Below, in pieces: positions 8,714 to 17,401 of a DNA stretch of 39,115 nt (its first letter is position 1; each line of letters begins with the position of its first letter). The notes under the pieces are model-generated. The model was not told where the DNA came from. It saw only the letters and a list, made by a program, of their open reading frames with translations, and ran no database searches. This DNA comes from an uncultured Verrucomicrobiota bacterium (GTDB taxonomy: Bacteria > Verrucomicrobiota > Verrucomicrobiia > Limisphaerales > UBA9464): assembly GCA_903896505.1 (NCBI GenBank), contig CAITXU010000181.1:1-39115 (forward strand), given 5' to 3'. The position numbers were made by a program, and so were the translations under genes.

Positions 8714-10054
8714 CTACTCGTACAGTGCGAGGAACTGGCGTCGGTACGCCGACTCGTCGGAGGGAAGCTTGGAACGGAGGGCCGGACGAGGCATGGCGCC
8801 GTGCTGAAAACGGCGCTTCTCGAAGACCGGCATCTCGATGCCGGTCAGACCCCGGACACCACGGCGGACCACCTCCCCCTTGAGGGAATAGAGACGGGAA
8901 ACATCATAGCCGGTCAGATCGATGAATGGAATCCCTTCACTGACTGACATCACGGAGGGCCGCATGAGCGGGCTAAAACCGATGAATCCATAATGTCGGG
9001 CAGGGGCGTAGGTGCGGACGTAGCCCCGGCTCAACCCCCCGCTGTAGGTGAGGCTGTGCTTGATCCGGCCCACCCCCCAGCCCTCGTGATAAAGCATCAA
9101 ATTGTGAACCACGCTTCGGATGGTGAGTTCAGGGTTCTCTTCAATCGGATAATCTTTAAGATTTTCATCTCCCCCATCACCATCCAACAGATGGTGCCAG
9201 TCGGGATACCGTCTACGGATGGCACGGCAAAGGGCAAGCCCCATGGCCCCACATTCGACATCCAGGGGCTTGTAATCCTCCAACACCCGAATGGTTTCGC
9301 CGGCATCGATCTCACCGGCATCGACGTGCAACGGTTCATGGAACAAACCCAATCCGACGGAATCCAAAAATGCCCGCGCTTGATGCAAATCCGGGCCGTC
9401 CCCGACAGACAGGGTGAAGGCCTTGAGGCGTGCAGGATTCATTCCCAACTCCCGCAGGACATGGTAGGTCACCAGAAAAACCGCCCCTGAATCGATCCCG
9501 CCACTGAAGGCAACGCCCAAGGGCTCAGTGTCAGGTATCTGTCGCAGGTATTTGGCAATTTCAGAGGCCAAGGCACCGATGTATTGCCGCCCGATCGTAT
9601 CCAGGTCCGACGGCAGCGCATTCCGCTCCGGGGTAAAGTAGCGGGTGTAGACCGGGTCGGGATCCGGGCATCCCACCAATTGGATTTCCACCAGATAATG
9701 GGCCGGCACCATCCGGGTATAGCTCGGGTGAAATTGATCTTGGAGCCCCTCTCGAACCAGTTGTTCCCTGAGGGTGTCGATGCGGTCCGCAACGATCAAC
9801 GCCGGACCTTCCGCGCGTTTTGCCAGGAAATAGCGCATGGGCCGGTCGAGTGACCTCGCCATTCGAACTGTCTTTCCGTCACGGGCCAGCAAGGCAAAAG
9901 AACCATCAATCCGTGCGACCTCCTCCGACCGACCGGAGCCGACGCAGGCGCGGGCTTCTTCGATGGACATGCCGTTCAGCCGATTGGTCGCGGGATCCAG
10001 GAGGTCCACGACCCGTTCAATGTATTCAACCGGGAGACTCATTCGACGATTCAT
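8714..10054 (-). CDS. Asparagine synthase-like protein lacking the glutaminase cysteine
   Basis: A 446-aa ATP-PPase of the asparagine synthase superfamily. The C-terminal half has the PP-loop SGGIDSGAVF followed by DLHQARAFLDSVGL and the acidic GDGGDENLKDYP, all features of the AsnB synthetase domain. The N-terminal half keeps part of a class-II amidotransferase-like fold (GSFALLARDGKTVRMARSLDRPMRYFLA) but begins MNRRMSLP, without the Cys2 nucleophile, and is much shorter than in AsnB. It therefore cannot hydrolyse glutamine in the usual way. Ammonia-dependent amidation, or a beta-lactam-synthetase-like reaction on another substrate, are both possible. It stands alone, convergent with guaB, and no biosynthetic neighbours identify a substrate. 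Confidence 0.8.
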   Translation of the reverse strand: MNRRMSLPVEYIERVVDLLDPATNRLNGMSIEEARACVGSGRSEEVARIDGSFALLARDGKTVRMARSLDRPMRYFLAKRAEGPALIVADRIDTLREQLVREGLQDQFHPSYTRMVPAHYLVEIQLVGCPDPDPVYTRYFTPERNALPSDLDTIGRQYIGALASEIAKYLRQIPDTEPLGVAFSGGIDSGAVFLVTYHVLRELGMNPARLKAFTLSVGDGPDLHQARAFLDSVGLGLFHEPLHVDAGEIDAGETIRVLEDYKPLDVECGAMGLALCRAIRRRYPDWHHLLDGDGGDENLKDYPIEENPELTIRSVVHNLMLYHEGWGVGRIKHSLTYSGGLSRGYVRTYAPARHYGFIGFSPLMRPSVMSVSEGIPFIDLTGYDVSRLYSLKGEVVRRGVRGLTGIEMPVFEKRRFQHGAMPRPALRSKLPSDESAYRRQFLALYE

Positions 10055-10228
10055 ACGCCCGGGGATTCACCGATGCAAGTCTTCGGGGGAAGGAACAGGG
10101 AAACCGACCAGCATCTATCAATTATTACATTTTTATGCTAGCAAGCGACATCCCAGTTACGGCATGATTACAGAAAGTAGGTCGGCATCTATCGGATGCG
10201 CGACGTAACCATACAATTCAAAAACATC

Positions 10229-10615
10229 ATGTCCAAACCCAAAGCGGCCGCCAAAGCCACCACCAAGCCAACCTCTAAAGCCGACACCAAGCCGGTGGTT
10301 CCAGCCAAACCAGCGGTTCCGGCCAAGGCAGCCAAGAAGGTTGCTGCTCCCGCAGCACCCAAAGTTGTGGTAAAGGCTCCGGTCAAGGCCGCAGCTGCCA
10401 AGAAGGCTGAAGTGGTTGTAAAGACCCCGGCGAAGACTCCGGCCAAGGCCGCTGTGAAAACTTCCGCCAAAGCCAAAACACCTGTCGTTGATACGACAAA
10501 CCTGATTATCGGAGCCCCGGAGCCGTCGGCCAAGACTGAACCCAAGGCGACTGCAAAGAGCGAAACCAAGCCGGCTGCCAAGCCCGCCGCTGCCGCTAAG
10601 GCGAAGAAAAAGTAG
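10229..10615 (+). CDS. Histone H1-like Lys/Ala/Pro-rich protein
   Basis: A 128-aa protein composed almost wholly of Lys, Ala, Pro, Val and Thr. It has repeated PAKPAVPAK-, TPAKTPAK- and KPAAKPAAAAK-type units, resembling the C-terminal tail of eukaryotic histone H1 and the bacterial H1-like proteins of Chlamydia, Bordetella and PVC species. Such proteins bind DNA through lysine-rich tails. One segment around residue 90 (VDTTNLIIGAPEPS) breaks the composition and may be a short folded or interaction motif. The frame opens 11 codons earlier at 10196, but ATG at 10229 (MSKPKAAAK) fits the composition. No clear Shine-Dalgarno sequence is present. The low-complexity sequence makes exact homology unsafe. 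Confidence 0.75.
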   Translation: MSKPKAAAKATTKPTSKADTKPVVPAKPAVPAKAAKKVAAPAAPKVVVKAPVKAAAAKKAEVVVKTPAKTPAKAAVKTSAKAKTPVVDTTNLIIGAPEPSAKTEPKATAKSETKPAAKPAAAAKAKKK

Positions 10616-10674
10616 TTCGTACCGGGTTATCCCAAGGCCATTGGCCCACAAGACCCCGTCCGCCAGACTTGAAA

Positions 10675-11880
10675 TCAGGATTTGGCGGCGGGTTCGTCTT
10701 CGAACAGGGATTCTCCATCGCCGTCCGGCCCATCCGACTCCAAGTGCGGTTCTTGGGCTTCCGATTCCTTCACCTCTCGATCCGTCGCGCGGTCTTCAGA
10801 CACTGGAGGAGTTCCCGGCGGTAACGGTGCCAGCAACTCGCGCTGCCACGGCATCAATTGGTCCCATTCCTGCGTTCCCGACCGGGCAAGGGCAAACAGT
10901 GTCCCGCGAGAGGCAATGATGGTCGGGTCAATGCCCAAATCTGCCGCCCGCCGGTCCCGGCGAACTTTCAACTCGTCGGCGTGGGCAATTTCCTGACGCG
11001 ACAGGCGGCGGCTCCGAACCACAATCGGACGCGGGTGCTTCTCCGGCGGCACGGCCAACCCTCTTTCAATCGATTCCAGGATGCCCTCCCTGCGCCTGGC
11101 CGTCAGGAAGTGGGGCATCCGGACAGCTTTGATTCCCTCCTCGCTTGCCTGGGCGGCGATTTCGCTCAGTGCTTCATGCCGAAGGATAAAGAATGGGGGG
11201 CGGTTGGTCCGCCGGGCATCCTTTTCCCGCCACTGCCAAATCTCCCTCAGGATCGCCAATCCCGTAGGACTGAGGCGTTCGTGGCCTTTGACTCGCCATA
11301 GCGTGTTGGGGTCGGACCGGGCCGGAACAGCACATTCCCGGATTAGTCGCTCGCAAACCTGGCGATGCCAGTCGAGTCGCCCCAAGGCAAAGAGCTTTTC
11401 ACGCAGCAGTTGCACCAAATCGTTGAGGTAGCGAACGTCGTTCAGCGCATAATCGATCATCTTGGGCGTTAGCGGGCGTCGCCCCCAATCCGCTTTCTGG
11501 GAGCCTTTTTCCAACCTGAGCCCAAGATAACGGGTCAGGACATCGTTCAGCCCAAACTTGGGTTCCCCCAACAACCGGGCGCCCCACATCGTGTCGAAGA
11601 TGCGCGAAGGCGTGAAGTTGTGGCCGTTGTACAACAGGTGAAGGTCATAATCCGCGGCATGGAAAATCAATTCGTGCCGGTCCAGCGCCTCCCACAGCGG
11701 TTCCAAATGCAGGTCCGCCAATGGATCGACGAGTTGCACCTCCCCGGGAATGGCGAGCTGCAAGAGACACAATTTTTCAGGATAGGAATGGAGACTATCC
11801 GCTTCCGTATCGATGCCGACCCAGGGTGCCGCGGCAACGCGGTCTGCGAGTTCCCGGAGTTGAGAGCCAGTTTCAATCAC
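10675..11880 (-). CDS. Ribonuclease D-like 3'-5' exonuclease with HRDC domain
   Basis: DEDDy-type exonuclease. ExoI is VGIDTEADSL, ExoII lies around HAADYDLHLLY, and ExoIII is YALNDVRYL with the Tyr four residues before the Asp. An HRDC domain follows (LREIWQWREKDARRTNRPPFFILRHEALSEIA), and a second helical region ends in a long acidic, Pro-rich tail. RNase D trims tRNA 3' ends in E. coli. The frame is open to 12057, but that part overlaps the opposite-strand vapB gene and is not conserved. GTG at 11880 (MIETGSQLRELADRV) aligns with the E. coli RnD start and gives 401 aa. ATG at 11985 is the alternative. Confidence 0.85.
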   Translation of the reverse strand: MIETGSQLRELADRVAAAPWVGIDTEADSLHSYPEKLCLLQLAIPGEVQLVDPLADLHLEPLWEALDRHELIFHAADYDLHLLYNGHNFTPSRIFDTMWGARLLGEPKFGLNDVLTRYLGLRLEKGSQKADWGRRPLTPKMIDYALNDVRYLNDLVQLLREKLFALGRLDWHRQVCERLIRECAVPARSDPNTLWRVKGHERLSPTGLAILREIWQWREKDARRTNRPPFFILRHEALSEIAAQASEEGIKAVRMPHFLTARRREGILESIERGLAVPPEKHPRPIVVRSRRLSRQEIAHADELKVRRDRRAADLGIDPTIIASRGTLFALARSGTQEWDQLMPWQRELLAPLPPGTPPVSEDRATDREVKESEAQEPHLESDGPDGDGESLFEDEPAAKS

Positions 11881-11994
11881 CGACGAAAGAATGACGCAAC
11901 ATCGTCGACAAGCCAAGCCGGGAACGACAGTGGCTTCACGGATACATTCCAGGGCGCATCTTGACAGCAAATGGATCAGCATCATGGTGCTTCC

Positions 11995-12267
11995 GTGAGG
12001 ACCACGGTCACTCTGGATGAAGATGTCGAGCGAATGCTCCGGGAGGCAATGCATCAATCGCGCTGTAGTTTCAAAGAGGCGTTAAACTCTGCACTCCGCG
12101 TCGGACTCAGCCGAAAGAACCCGGCGGCGAAGCAACCCGCCTTTGTTGTCCATGCACGGCATCTGGGATTGCGTGGAGGGATTGACCCGGCCAGTTTGAA
12201 TCGATTTGTCGATGACTTGGAGTCCGAAGCATTTCTGGCAAAAGAATTCAAGGGAAGGCCGAGATGA
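11995..12267 (+). CDS. VapB-like ribbon-helix-helix antitoxin
   Basis: A 90-aa type II antitoxin. The N-terminal RTTVTLDEDVERMLREAMHQSRCSFKEALNSALRVGL is a typical ribbon-helix-helix DNA-binding unit. The C-terminal tail (HARHLGLRGGIDPASLNRFVDDLE) matches VapB antitoxins paired with PIN toxins, whose tail wraps the toxin. GTG at 11995 begins directly at the conserved strand; an in-frame ATG at 11971 would add eight residues. The stop overlaps the ATG of the downstream vapC fragment (ATGA). Because that toxin is truncated, the antitoxin is now effectively an orphan. It is divergent from the RNase D-like gene. Confidence 0.8.
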   Translation: MRTTVTLDEDVERMLREAMHQSRCSFKEALNSALRVGLSRKNPAAKQPAFVVHARHLGLRGGIDPASLNRFVDDLESEAFLAKEFKGRPR

Positions 12268-12386
12268 TCATTCCCGATGTCAATCTGTTGCTGTACGCCT
12301 ATGACACCGATTTTCTTCGATTTGAGGGACTGCGCTGGTTCAATCCTTTGGTGAGAGATGGGTCTTCAGCCCGTCGAGCAAACTGA
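12264..12386 (+). pseudogene. Truncated vapC (PIN-domain toxin) 5' fragment
   Basis: ATG overlaps the vapB stop. The 40-codon frame starts MIIPDVNLLLYAYDTDFLRFEGLRWF, the beginning of a PIN-domain VapC with the first catalytic Asp (Asp5) intact. After about residue 30 the similarity ends, and the frame stops at 12384-12386. A full VapC has about 130-145 residues and three further acidic positions, none present, so the product cannot be an active nuclease. Confidence 0.75.
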
Positions 12387-12655
12387 ATGCGCATCTAAAA
12401 GCGAAGCTAAAGCAGTCCTTCGTACCGTTGCGCTCGGGTAAGGTTGAATATGAATAGGGCTGAGTCGCGTGACGGGTGTGCTTTGAACCGCCTCCGGCTC
12501 GGACCTGCGGACGGCCTACGGGCTTCGCCTCTGCAGAATAAGCGGGATTTGGACCGTTGGAGATTCGTCCGGAAAATCGCACCACCGATAGTCAACCTAT
12601 TTCAAAGCTCACATTTGAACCGGCAGATTCGAAACAGAGCAGTTTCTTGGCTGGC
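12387..12655. other. Gene-free segment after the vapC break
   Basis: No credible gene is seen on either strand. The GC-rich stretch includes CTCCGGCTCGGACCTGC and short dyads, and its sequence does not look like the missing 3' part of vapC. It is probably inserted or rearranged material that truncated the toxin. The end of the liv transcript lies here, but no clear U-tract terminator is visible. Confidence 0.4.
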
Positions 12656-13366
12656 TCATGCTCCACCCAGATAAGCGTCCCGAATCTGTGGATTGGCCTT
12701 GACCTCCGAAGCGGGTCCTGAGAGCAGAATACGGCCACATTCAATGACGTAGGCTCGATGGGAGATCGACAGGGCCAGGTTGGCATTTTGTTCAACCAAC
12801 AGGATGGTCAACCCCCGAACCCGATTGAGTTCCGCTATCTTTTCAAAAATGGCTTGGGTAAGGAGCGGAGCAATTCCAAGGGAGGGTTCGTCCAGAAGCA
12901 GGCATCGGGGTTGACTCATCAATGCCCGCCCGATGGCCAGCATTTGCTGTTCGCCACCGCTCAACGTACCGGCCAACTGCCCTTGTCGCTCTTGTAGGCG
13001 GGGAAAAAGCGTCAGAACAAATTCCAACTCCTTTTGGATCACCCGCTTGTCCCGCTGGAGGTACGCCCCCATGTGGAGATTCTCGAGCACGGTCAGGTTG
13101 GCGAAAACCATGCGGCCTTCCGGGCAATGGGCCAAACCTTTGCCCACCAACTTGTGCACAGGACGACCGGTAATATCGGCCCCTTCATACCAGATGGACC
13201 CCGATCGTGGGCGAAGCAGTCCGGAGATGGCCCGGAGCGTGGTCGTCTTACCCGCGCCATTGCCGCCAATCAGAGTCACAATTTCTCCGCGGTCCAAGCG
13301 CAGAGAAACATCCTGCAGCGCGGTGATGGCCCCGTATTGAACAACCAAATTTTTCAGTTCCAGCAT
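12656..13366 (-). CDS. livF: Branched-chain amino acid ABC transporter ATP-binding protein LivF
   Basis: Second ATPase subunit of the Liv-type (HAAT) importer, on the cytoplasmic side of the membrane. The 236-aa protein has Walker A GGNGAGKTT, signature LSGGEQQMLAIGRALM, Walker B LLLDEPSLGIAPLL and the H-loop region LLVEQNA, with the LivF-typical end NPQIRDAYLGG. It is the last gene of the operon, 30 bp after livG. The length is standard. Confidence 0.94.
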   Translation of the reverse strand: MLELKNLVVQYGAITALQDVSLRLDRGEIVTLIGGNGAGKTTTLRAISGLLRPRSGSIWYEGADITGRPVHKLVGKGLAHCPEGRMVFANLTVLENLHMGAYLQRDKRVIQKELEFVLTLFPRLQERQGQLAGTLSGGEQQMLAIGRALMSQPRCLLLDEPSLGIAPLLTQAIFEKIAELNRVRGLTILLVEQNANLALSISHRAYVIECGRILLSGPASEVKANPQIRDAYLGGA

Positions 13367-13396
13367 GGAGGGAAAATGATTGGCGACGCCCCAGCT

Positions 13397-14185
13397 TTAT
13401 TTGGTCGGCCCGTTCTCGGGATCATAACCGAGATAGGCGGCAATCACGGCCGGATTTTCCCGGACCTGGGCCGGGGTTCCCTCGGCAATCTTACGACCGT
13501 ATTCGAGGACGTGAATCCGCTGGCAGATGCCCATGACGACCTTCATGTCGTGCTCGACGAGGAGGATGGCCAGCTTGTACCGCTCCTGAATGAACTGGAT
13601 GAGTTTCATCAGTTCGACTTTCTCGGCGGGATTCATCCCGGCAGCAGGTTCATCCAGCAGGAGCAATTCGGGTTGGGTGGCCAGCGCCCGGACGATTTCC
13701 AAACGCCGCTGATCACCATACGGCAGGCTTCGCGCCGGTTCATCGCGCACCCGGTCGAGCTTGAATATCTCCAGCAACTCCCGGGTCCGTTCCGTCAATT
13801 CGCGCTCCTCGTGATGGAAAGTCGGCCCCCGGGACAGGGACTGCCCCGGCCCCTGCCGGAGGTGGAGGTGGAAGGCCACGCGGACATTATCGAAAACGGT
13901 CAGGCTCCCGAAGAGGCGGATATTTTGAAACGTGCGGGCGATTCCCCGGGCCGTGATTTCAAACGGCCTGAGTCCGGTGATGGCCCTTCCAGCGAACTCA
14001 ATCGCTCCCTCGGTCGGCGAATAAACGCCGGTGATCAGGTTGAAAACGGTGGTTTTTCCTGCGCCGTTCGGTCCGATGAGCCCGGCCAATTCACCAGGGC
14101 GAACGGTCGCCGAGACTTCGCTCACAGCGGTCAGCCCGCCAAAACGAATGGTCACCTTGTTCAGCTGAAGTCCGGTGGCGCTCAT
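13397..14185 (-). CDS. livG: Branched-chain amino acid ABC transporter ATP-binding protein LivG
   Basis: First ATPase subunit of the Liv importer, 262 aa. Walker A is GPNGAGKTT, the Q-loop region reads [10 protein letters not shown], the signature is [15 protein letters not shown], and Walker B is [12 protein letters not shown]. The end [11 protein letters not shown] is characteristic of LivG. Its ATG overlaps the TGA of livM (ATGA), so translation is probably coupled. The insertion with [21 protein letters not shown] between Q-loop and signature is normal for LivG. Confidence 0.94.
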   Translation of the reverse strand: MSATGLQLNKVTIRFGGLTAVSEVSATVRPGELAGLIGPNGAGKTTVFNLITGVYSPTEGAIEFAGRAITGLRPFEITARGIARTFQNIRLFGSLTVFDNVRVAFHLHLRQGPGQSLSRGPTFHHEERELTERTRELLEIFKLDRVRDEPARSLPYGDQRRLEIVRALATQPELLLLDEPAAGMNPAEKVELMKLIQFIQERYKLAILLVEHDMKVVMGICQRIHVLEYGRKIAEGTPAQVRENPAVIAAYLGYDPENGPTK

Positions 14186-15180
14186 GAGGTAGGGCGGCGG
14201 GCCAACATTCGGAATGGCCAGTACGCCTTAAGGTAAAACCAAAGTGGATTTTTGAACGGCCAGACCATCAACCCTTGGGGCCGTAGGATCATTAGAACAA
14301 TCAGTAAAAGGGAATAGATCACCATGCGATAATCGCCGAACTGGCGAAGCAGTTCGGTAAGGACCGTCAGCAGGATGGCGGACAGGATGACCCCGGTATG
14401 CCGTCCCATCCCTCCCAGGATGACCATCACCACGATTTCGATGCTCTTGTTGAAATCGAACCCGGAGGGGTTGATGTAATTGTTCAGGTGGGCGAACAAG
14501 CCTCCGGCAATGCCCGCAAAGAAGGCCCCCACCACAAAGGCCACCATTTTATAACGGGTGGTGTTCAACCCCATGGCCTCGGCAGAGATCTCATCATCGG
14601 CCACGGCGAGGAATCCGCGGCCATAGGTTGAATTCAGCAAAGCCCAGACCGTATAGACCGTGATGGCGGTGGTGCCAAAGACCCAGAAGAGGTTGGAGTA
14701 ATCGGGAATGGCATTCAGCCCCTTAGCCCCCCCCACATATTCGACGTTCTGAAAGATCACCTTGATGATCTCGCCGAAACCCAGAGTGACAATCGCCAGA
14801 TAGTCGCCTTTGAGACGAAGCGAAGGAGCCCCAACCAGTCCGCCGGCGACCGCCGCGACCAGGCCTCCGACCACCAAGGCGAAGGGGAACAACAGATAGA
14901 CGTGCCCTCCAAAAATCGGATTGAGTTGAGCAGCCAGTTTCCCGGTCAGAACAGCAGAAGTATAGGCTCCCACGGCCATGAACCCGGCATGCCCAAGAGA
15001 AAACTGACCAGTGAATCCGTTGATCAGGTTCAAACTCGATGCGAGGACAATGTTGATGCCCACCCCCATGGCAACACTGAGCACATAGGAATCCAGGTGA
15101 TTGGAAAAAAACTGGGCCAATCCGGCGGCGAGCAACGCAGCCACCAGAACAAGTTGAGAGCGATTCAGCCAACTGGGCAT
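14182..15180 (-). CDS. livM: Branched-chain amino acid ABC transporter permease LivM
   Basis: Inner-membrane permease subunit, 332 aa, with about nine to ten hydrophobic segments. The family motif SLNLINGFTGQFSLGHAGFMAVGAY and the cytoplasmic coupling region SLRLKGDYLAIVTLGFGEI are intact, as is VILGGMGRHTGVILSA. It lies 12 bp after livH and overlaps livG by 4 bp. The C-terminus is extended by a short basic stretch (RMLARRPTS). Confidence 0.94.
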   Translation of the reverse strand: MPSWLNRSQLVLVAALLAAGLAQFFSNHLDSYVLSVAMGVGINIVLASSLNLINGFTGQFSLGHAGFMAVGAYTSAVLTGKLAAQLNPIFGGHVYLLFPFALVVGGLVAAVAGGLVGAPSLRLKGDYLAIVTLGFGEIIKVIFQNVEYVGGAKGLNAIPDYSNLFWVFGTTAITVYTVWALLNSTYGRGFLAVADDEISAEAMGLNTTRYKMVAFVVGAFFAGIAGGLFAHLNNYINPSGFDFNKSIEIVVMVILGGMGRHTGVILSAILLTVLTELLRQFGDYRMVIYSLLLIVLMILRPQGLMVWPFKNPLWFYLKAYWPFRMLARRPTS

Positions 15181-15192
15181 GGGAACAAGCGG

Positions 15193-16098
15193 TTAAACTT
15201 TTTCGATTCGGTTGCGCCCCAACAATCCTGCCGGTCGGAACAGGAGAATGCCGATGAGAATGGCAAAGGCAACGGCATCCCGGTAGGTGGACCAACGTGT
15301 GCCGGAGACACCCGTTTCAACAAAGCCAAGAACCATCCCTCCAAGCGCGGCACCCGGCAGACTCCCGATACCTCCCAGCACGGCGGCAATGAAGGCCTTG
15401 AGACCGGGGGAGTTCCCCATCAACGGTTCGATACTTGGATAGTTCATGCCATAGAGGACACCCCCGGCCCCGGCGAGGGCCGATCCCAAACCGAAGGTGA
15501 ACGAGATGATCCGGTTGGTATCGATACCCACCAGCGAAGCGGCGGTGGCGTTGAACGACACGGCCCTCATGGCCGTACCGATCCGGGTTCGCTGAACAAT
15601 CCAATGCAATGCGGTTAGCAGGGCCAGAGCCACCCCCAGAACAACCAGTTGATTGCTGTTGATAACCAATCCCCCGAGTTTGAACGTCTGCGATGGGAAA
15701 ATATTGGGGAACGCCTTGGGATTGACTCCAAACACCATCTGGCCACCATTTTGAAGCAGCAGGGAGACACCGATGGCCGTGATCAGAACGGTCAGGGTGG
15801 ACCGCTTGCGCAACGGTCGATACGCCAGTCGTTCAATTAAAATGCCGACGGCGGCACATGCCGCCATCGAAATGACCAGAACCAACAACCCCCCGAGGAA
15901 TCCGCCACTGGCAAATCCCCAACGCCCCATGGCCCGGGAACTGTAGAATGCAGTGAACGCTCCAAGCATGAACACATCGCTATGGGCGAAATTGATGAAC
16001 CGAAGGACCCCGTAAACCATGGTGTAACCCAGGGCGATCAACGCGTAGATGGCCCCGAGCGAGAGGCCATTGATCACTTGTTGCAGCAGTTCGGTCAT
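15193..16098 (-). CDS. livH: Branched-chain amino acid ABC transporter permease LivH
   Basis: Inner-membrane permease subunit, 301 aa. It starts MTELLQQVINGLSLGAIYALIALGYTMVYG and continues with GVLRFINFAHSDVFMLGAF, the standard LivH opening. VLGGIGSLPGAALGGMVLGFVE near the C-terminus is the conserved coupling region. It pairs with LivM to form the channel. It is followed by livM after 12 bp and preceded by the livK1 gene with a 109-bp gap. Confidence 0.94.
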   Translation of the reverse strand: MTELLQQVINGLSLGAIYALIALGYTMVYGVLRFINFAHSDVFMLGAFTAFYSSRAMGRWGFASGGFLGGLLVLVISMAACAAVGILIERLAYRPLRKRSTLTVLITAIGVSLLLQNGGQMVFGVNPKAFPNIFPSQTFKLGGLVINSNQLVVLGVALALLTALHWIVQRTRIGTAMRAVSFNATAASLVGIDTNRIISFTFGLGSALAGAGGVLYGMNYPSIEPLMGNSPGLKAFIAAVLGGIGSLPGAALGGMVLGFVETGVSGTRWSTYRDAVAFAILIGILLFRPAGLLGRNRIEKV

Positions 16099-16207
16099 GC
16101 GTTTGAGTCAGGCAGCGGGAATCGGGTCGACTCTCAATGCCGGGAGGAGTCTGCAATCAGCGGCACACGGACCGCGACACCAAATTTCGTCGAGTTGGGG
16201 AATCCAC

Positions 16208-17401
16208 TCACGGCGTAACCGTGCAAACAAAGGTCAATTGACCTTTCTCGACCCGGACGATGGTGGCCGGTTTGCGCGCGTTTCGCTCTTCGTCCAATGA
16301 AATCTCGCCGGTCACGCCGGTCCACCCCCGGGTGGTGCTCAGGGCTTGACGGATGGCGGGCGATGCGGTCGATCCGGCCCGATGCATGGCATCCGCCAAC
16401 AATTGAAGTGCGTCATATCCGAGCGCCGAAACTCCGGTGGGGGCCTTGTGAAACCGGGCGGTGAACTGGTCAACAAACCGACGGCTGGATTCGGCCGTCG
16501 AACTGACTGAAAAATGGACAGGAAACATGGCCCCCTCGGCTGCTGGCCCGGCAATCTCCACCAACTCCGGAGCTTCCCATCCGTCGCCCCCCAGCAACGG
16601 CACCTCGATTCCCAACTCCCGCGCCTGTCGCAGGATCAACGCAGCTTCTCCAAAATAGCAGGGGGCAAAGATGGCCTCGGGTCGCGTAGCCTTCAGGGCT
16701 GTGAGTTGCCCTCGGAAATCCTTGTCACCGCTGGTATACCGCTGCTCACCGGCAATTTCGCCGCCGTCGGCCAGAAACCGCTTCCGGAAGAAATCGACCA
16801 GGCCGACGCTGTAGGAAGAGCCGGTGTCCACCAGCAAGCCGACTCGCCTGAGTCCCAGATTCTGCCGGACGAACTTGGCCACCACCGTTCCCTGAAATGG
16901 GTCGGTGTAACAAACGCGGAAGATGCAGTCGCCCACCGAGGTGACCTGGGGATCGGTCGCCGCCGGCGAAACCACAGGAACGCCGGCTCCCTGGGCCACG
17001 TAGGCCCCCTCAAGGCAGCGTCCCGACGCCCCTTCCCCCACAATCGCCACCACATGGTCCCTGGAAATAAGCTTCCGAACCAGGGGAGCTGCGGTGCCCG
17101 CTTTGGAGCCCGTGTCCTCGGCAATCACCTCGATGGGCCGTCCCAGGACACCACCCGCCGCATTGATCTGTTCTGCGGCCAGGACCACTCCCATGTGGGT
17201 GTATTGTCCCAACCCGGCCAACGGGCCGGTCAGGGACGAAAATTCACCGATGCGAATCGGCTCCACCGTGGACACGGTCGACGAGGATGGCTCGCGCCGA
17301 CATCCCACGGTCAACATCAACCATCCCAGCAAAAGCCACGAAAGCCGGTGTCCCCTTGCAACCGGGTTCCCGGTCAGGTGGTCCGACATCGACCGCTTCA
17401 T
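16208..17401 (-). CDS. Branched-chain amino acid ABC transporter substrate-binding lipoprotein (copy 1)
   Basis: Periplasmic-binding protein of the LivJ/LivK (type I, leucine-binding) family, 397 aa from ATG 17401. The signal peptide LSWLLLGWLMLTVGC ends in a lipobox (TVGC), so it is probably a lipoprotein. The mature part begins PIRIGEFSSLTGPLAGLGQYTHMG, followed by AAEQINAAGGVLGRPIEVIAED and VAIVGEGASGRCLEG. The start overlaps the stop of the other binding protein (ATGA). The two paralogues have the same length and conserved layout but are clearly diverged, so they may bind different ligands or be expressed in a fixed ratio. Confidence 0.92.
   Translation of the reverse strand: MKRSMSDHLTGNPVARGHRLSWLLLGWLMLTVGCRREPSSSTVSTVEPIRIGEFSSLTGPLAGLGQYTHMGVVLAAEQINAAGGVLGRPIEVIAEDTGSKAGTAAPLVRKLISRDHVVAIVGEGASGRCLEGAYVAQGAGVPVVSPAATDPQVTSVGDCIFRVCYTDPFQGTVVAKFVRQNLGLRRVGLLVDTGSSYSVGLVDFFRKRFLADGGEIAGEQRYTSGDKDFRGQLTALKATRPEAIFAPCYFGEAALILRQARELGIEVPLLGGDGWEAPELVEIAGPAAEGAMFPVHFSVSSTAESSRRFVDQFTARFHKAPTGVSALGYDALQLLADAMHRAGSTASPAIRQALSTTRGWTGVTGEISLDEERNARKPATIVRVEKGQLTFVCTVTP

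Noticed and set aside
13034..14236. 400-residue plus-strand open frame opposite livG and livF
   Set aside because: Antisense to two conserved ATPase genes; no family pattern.
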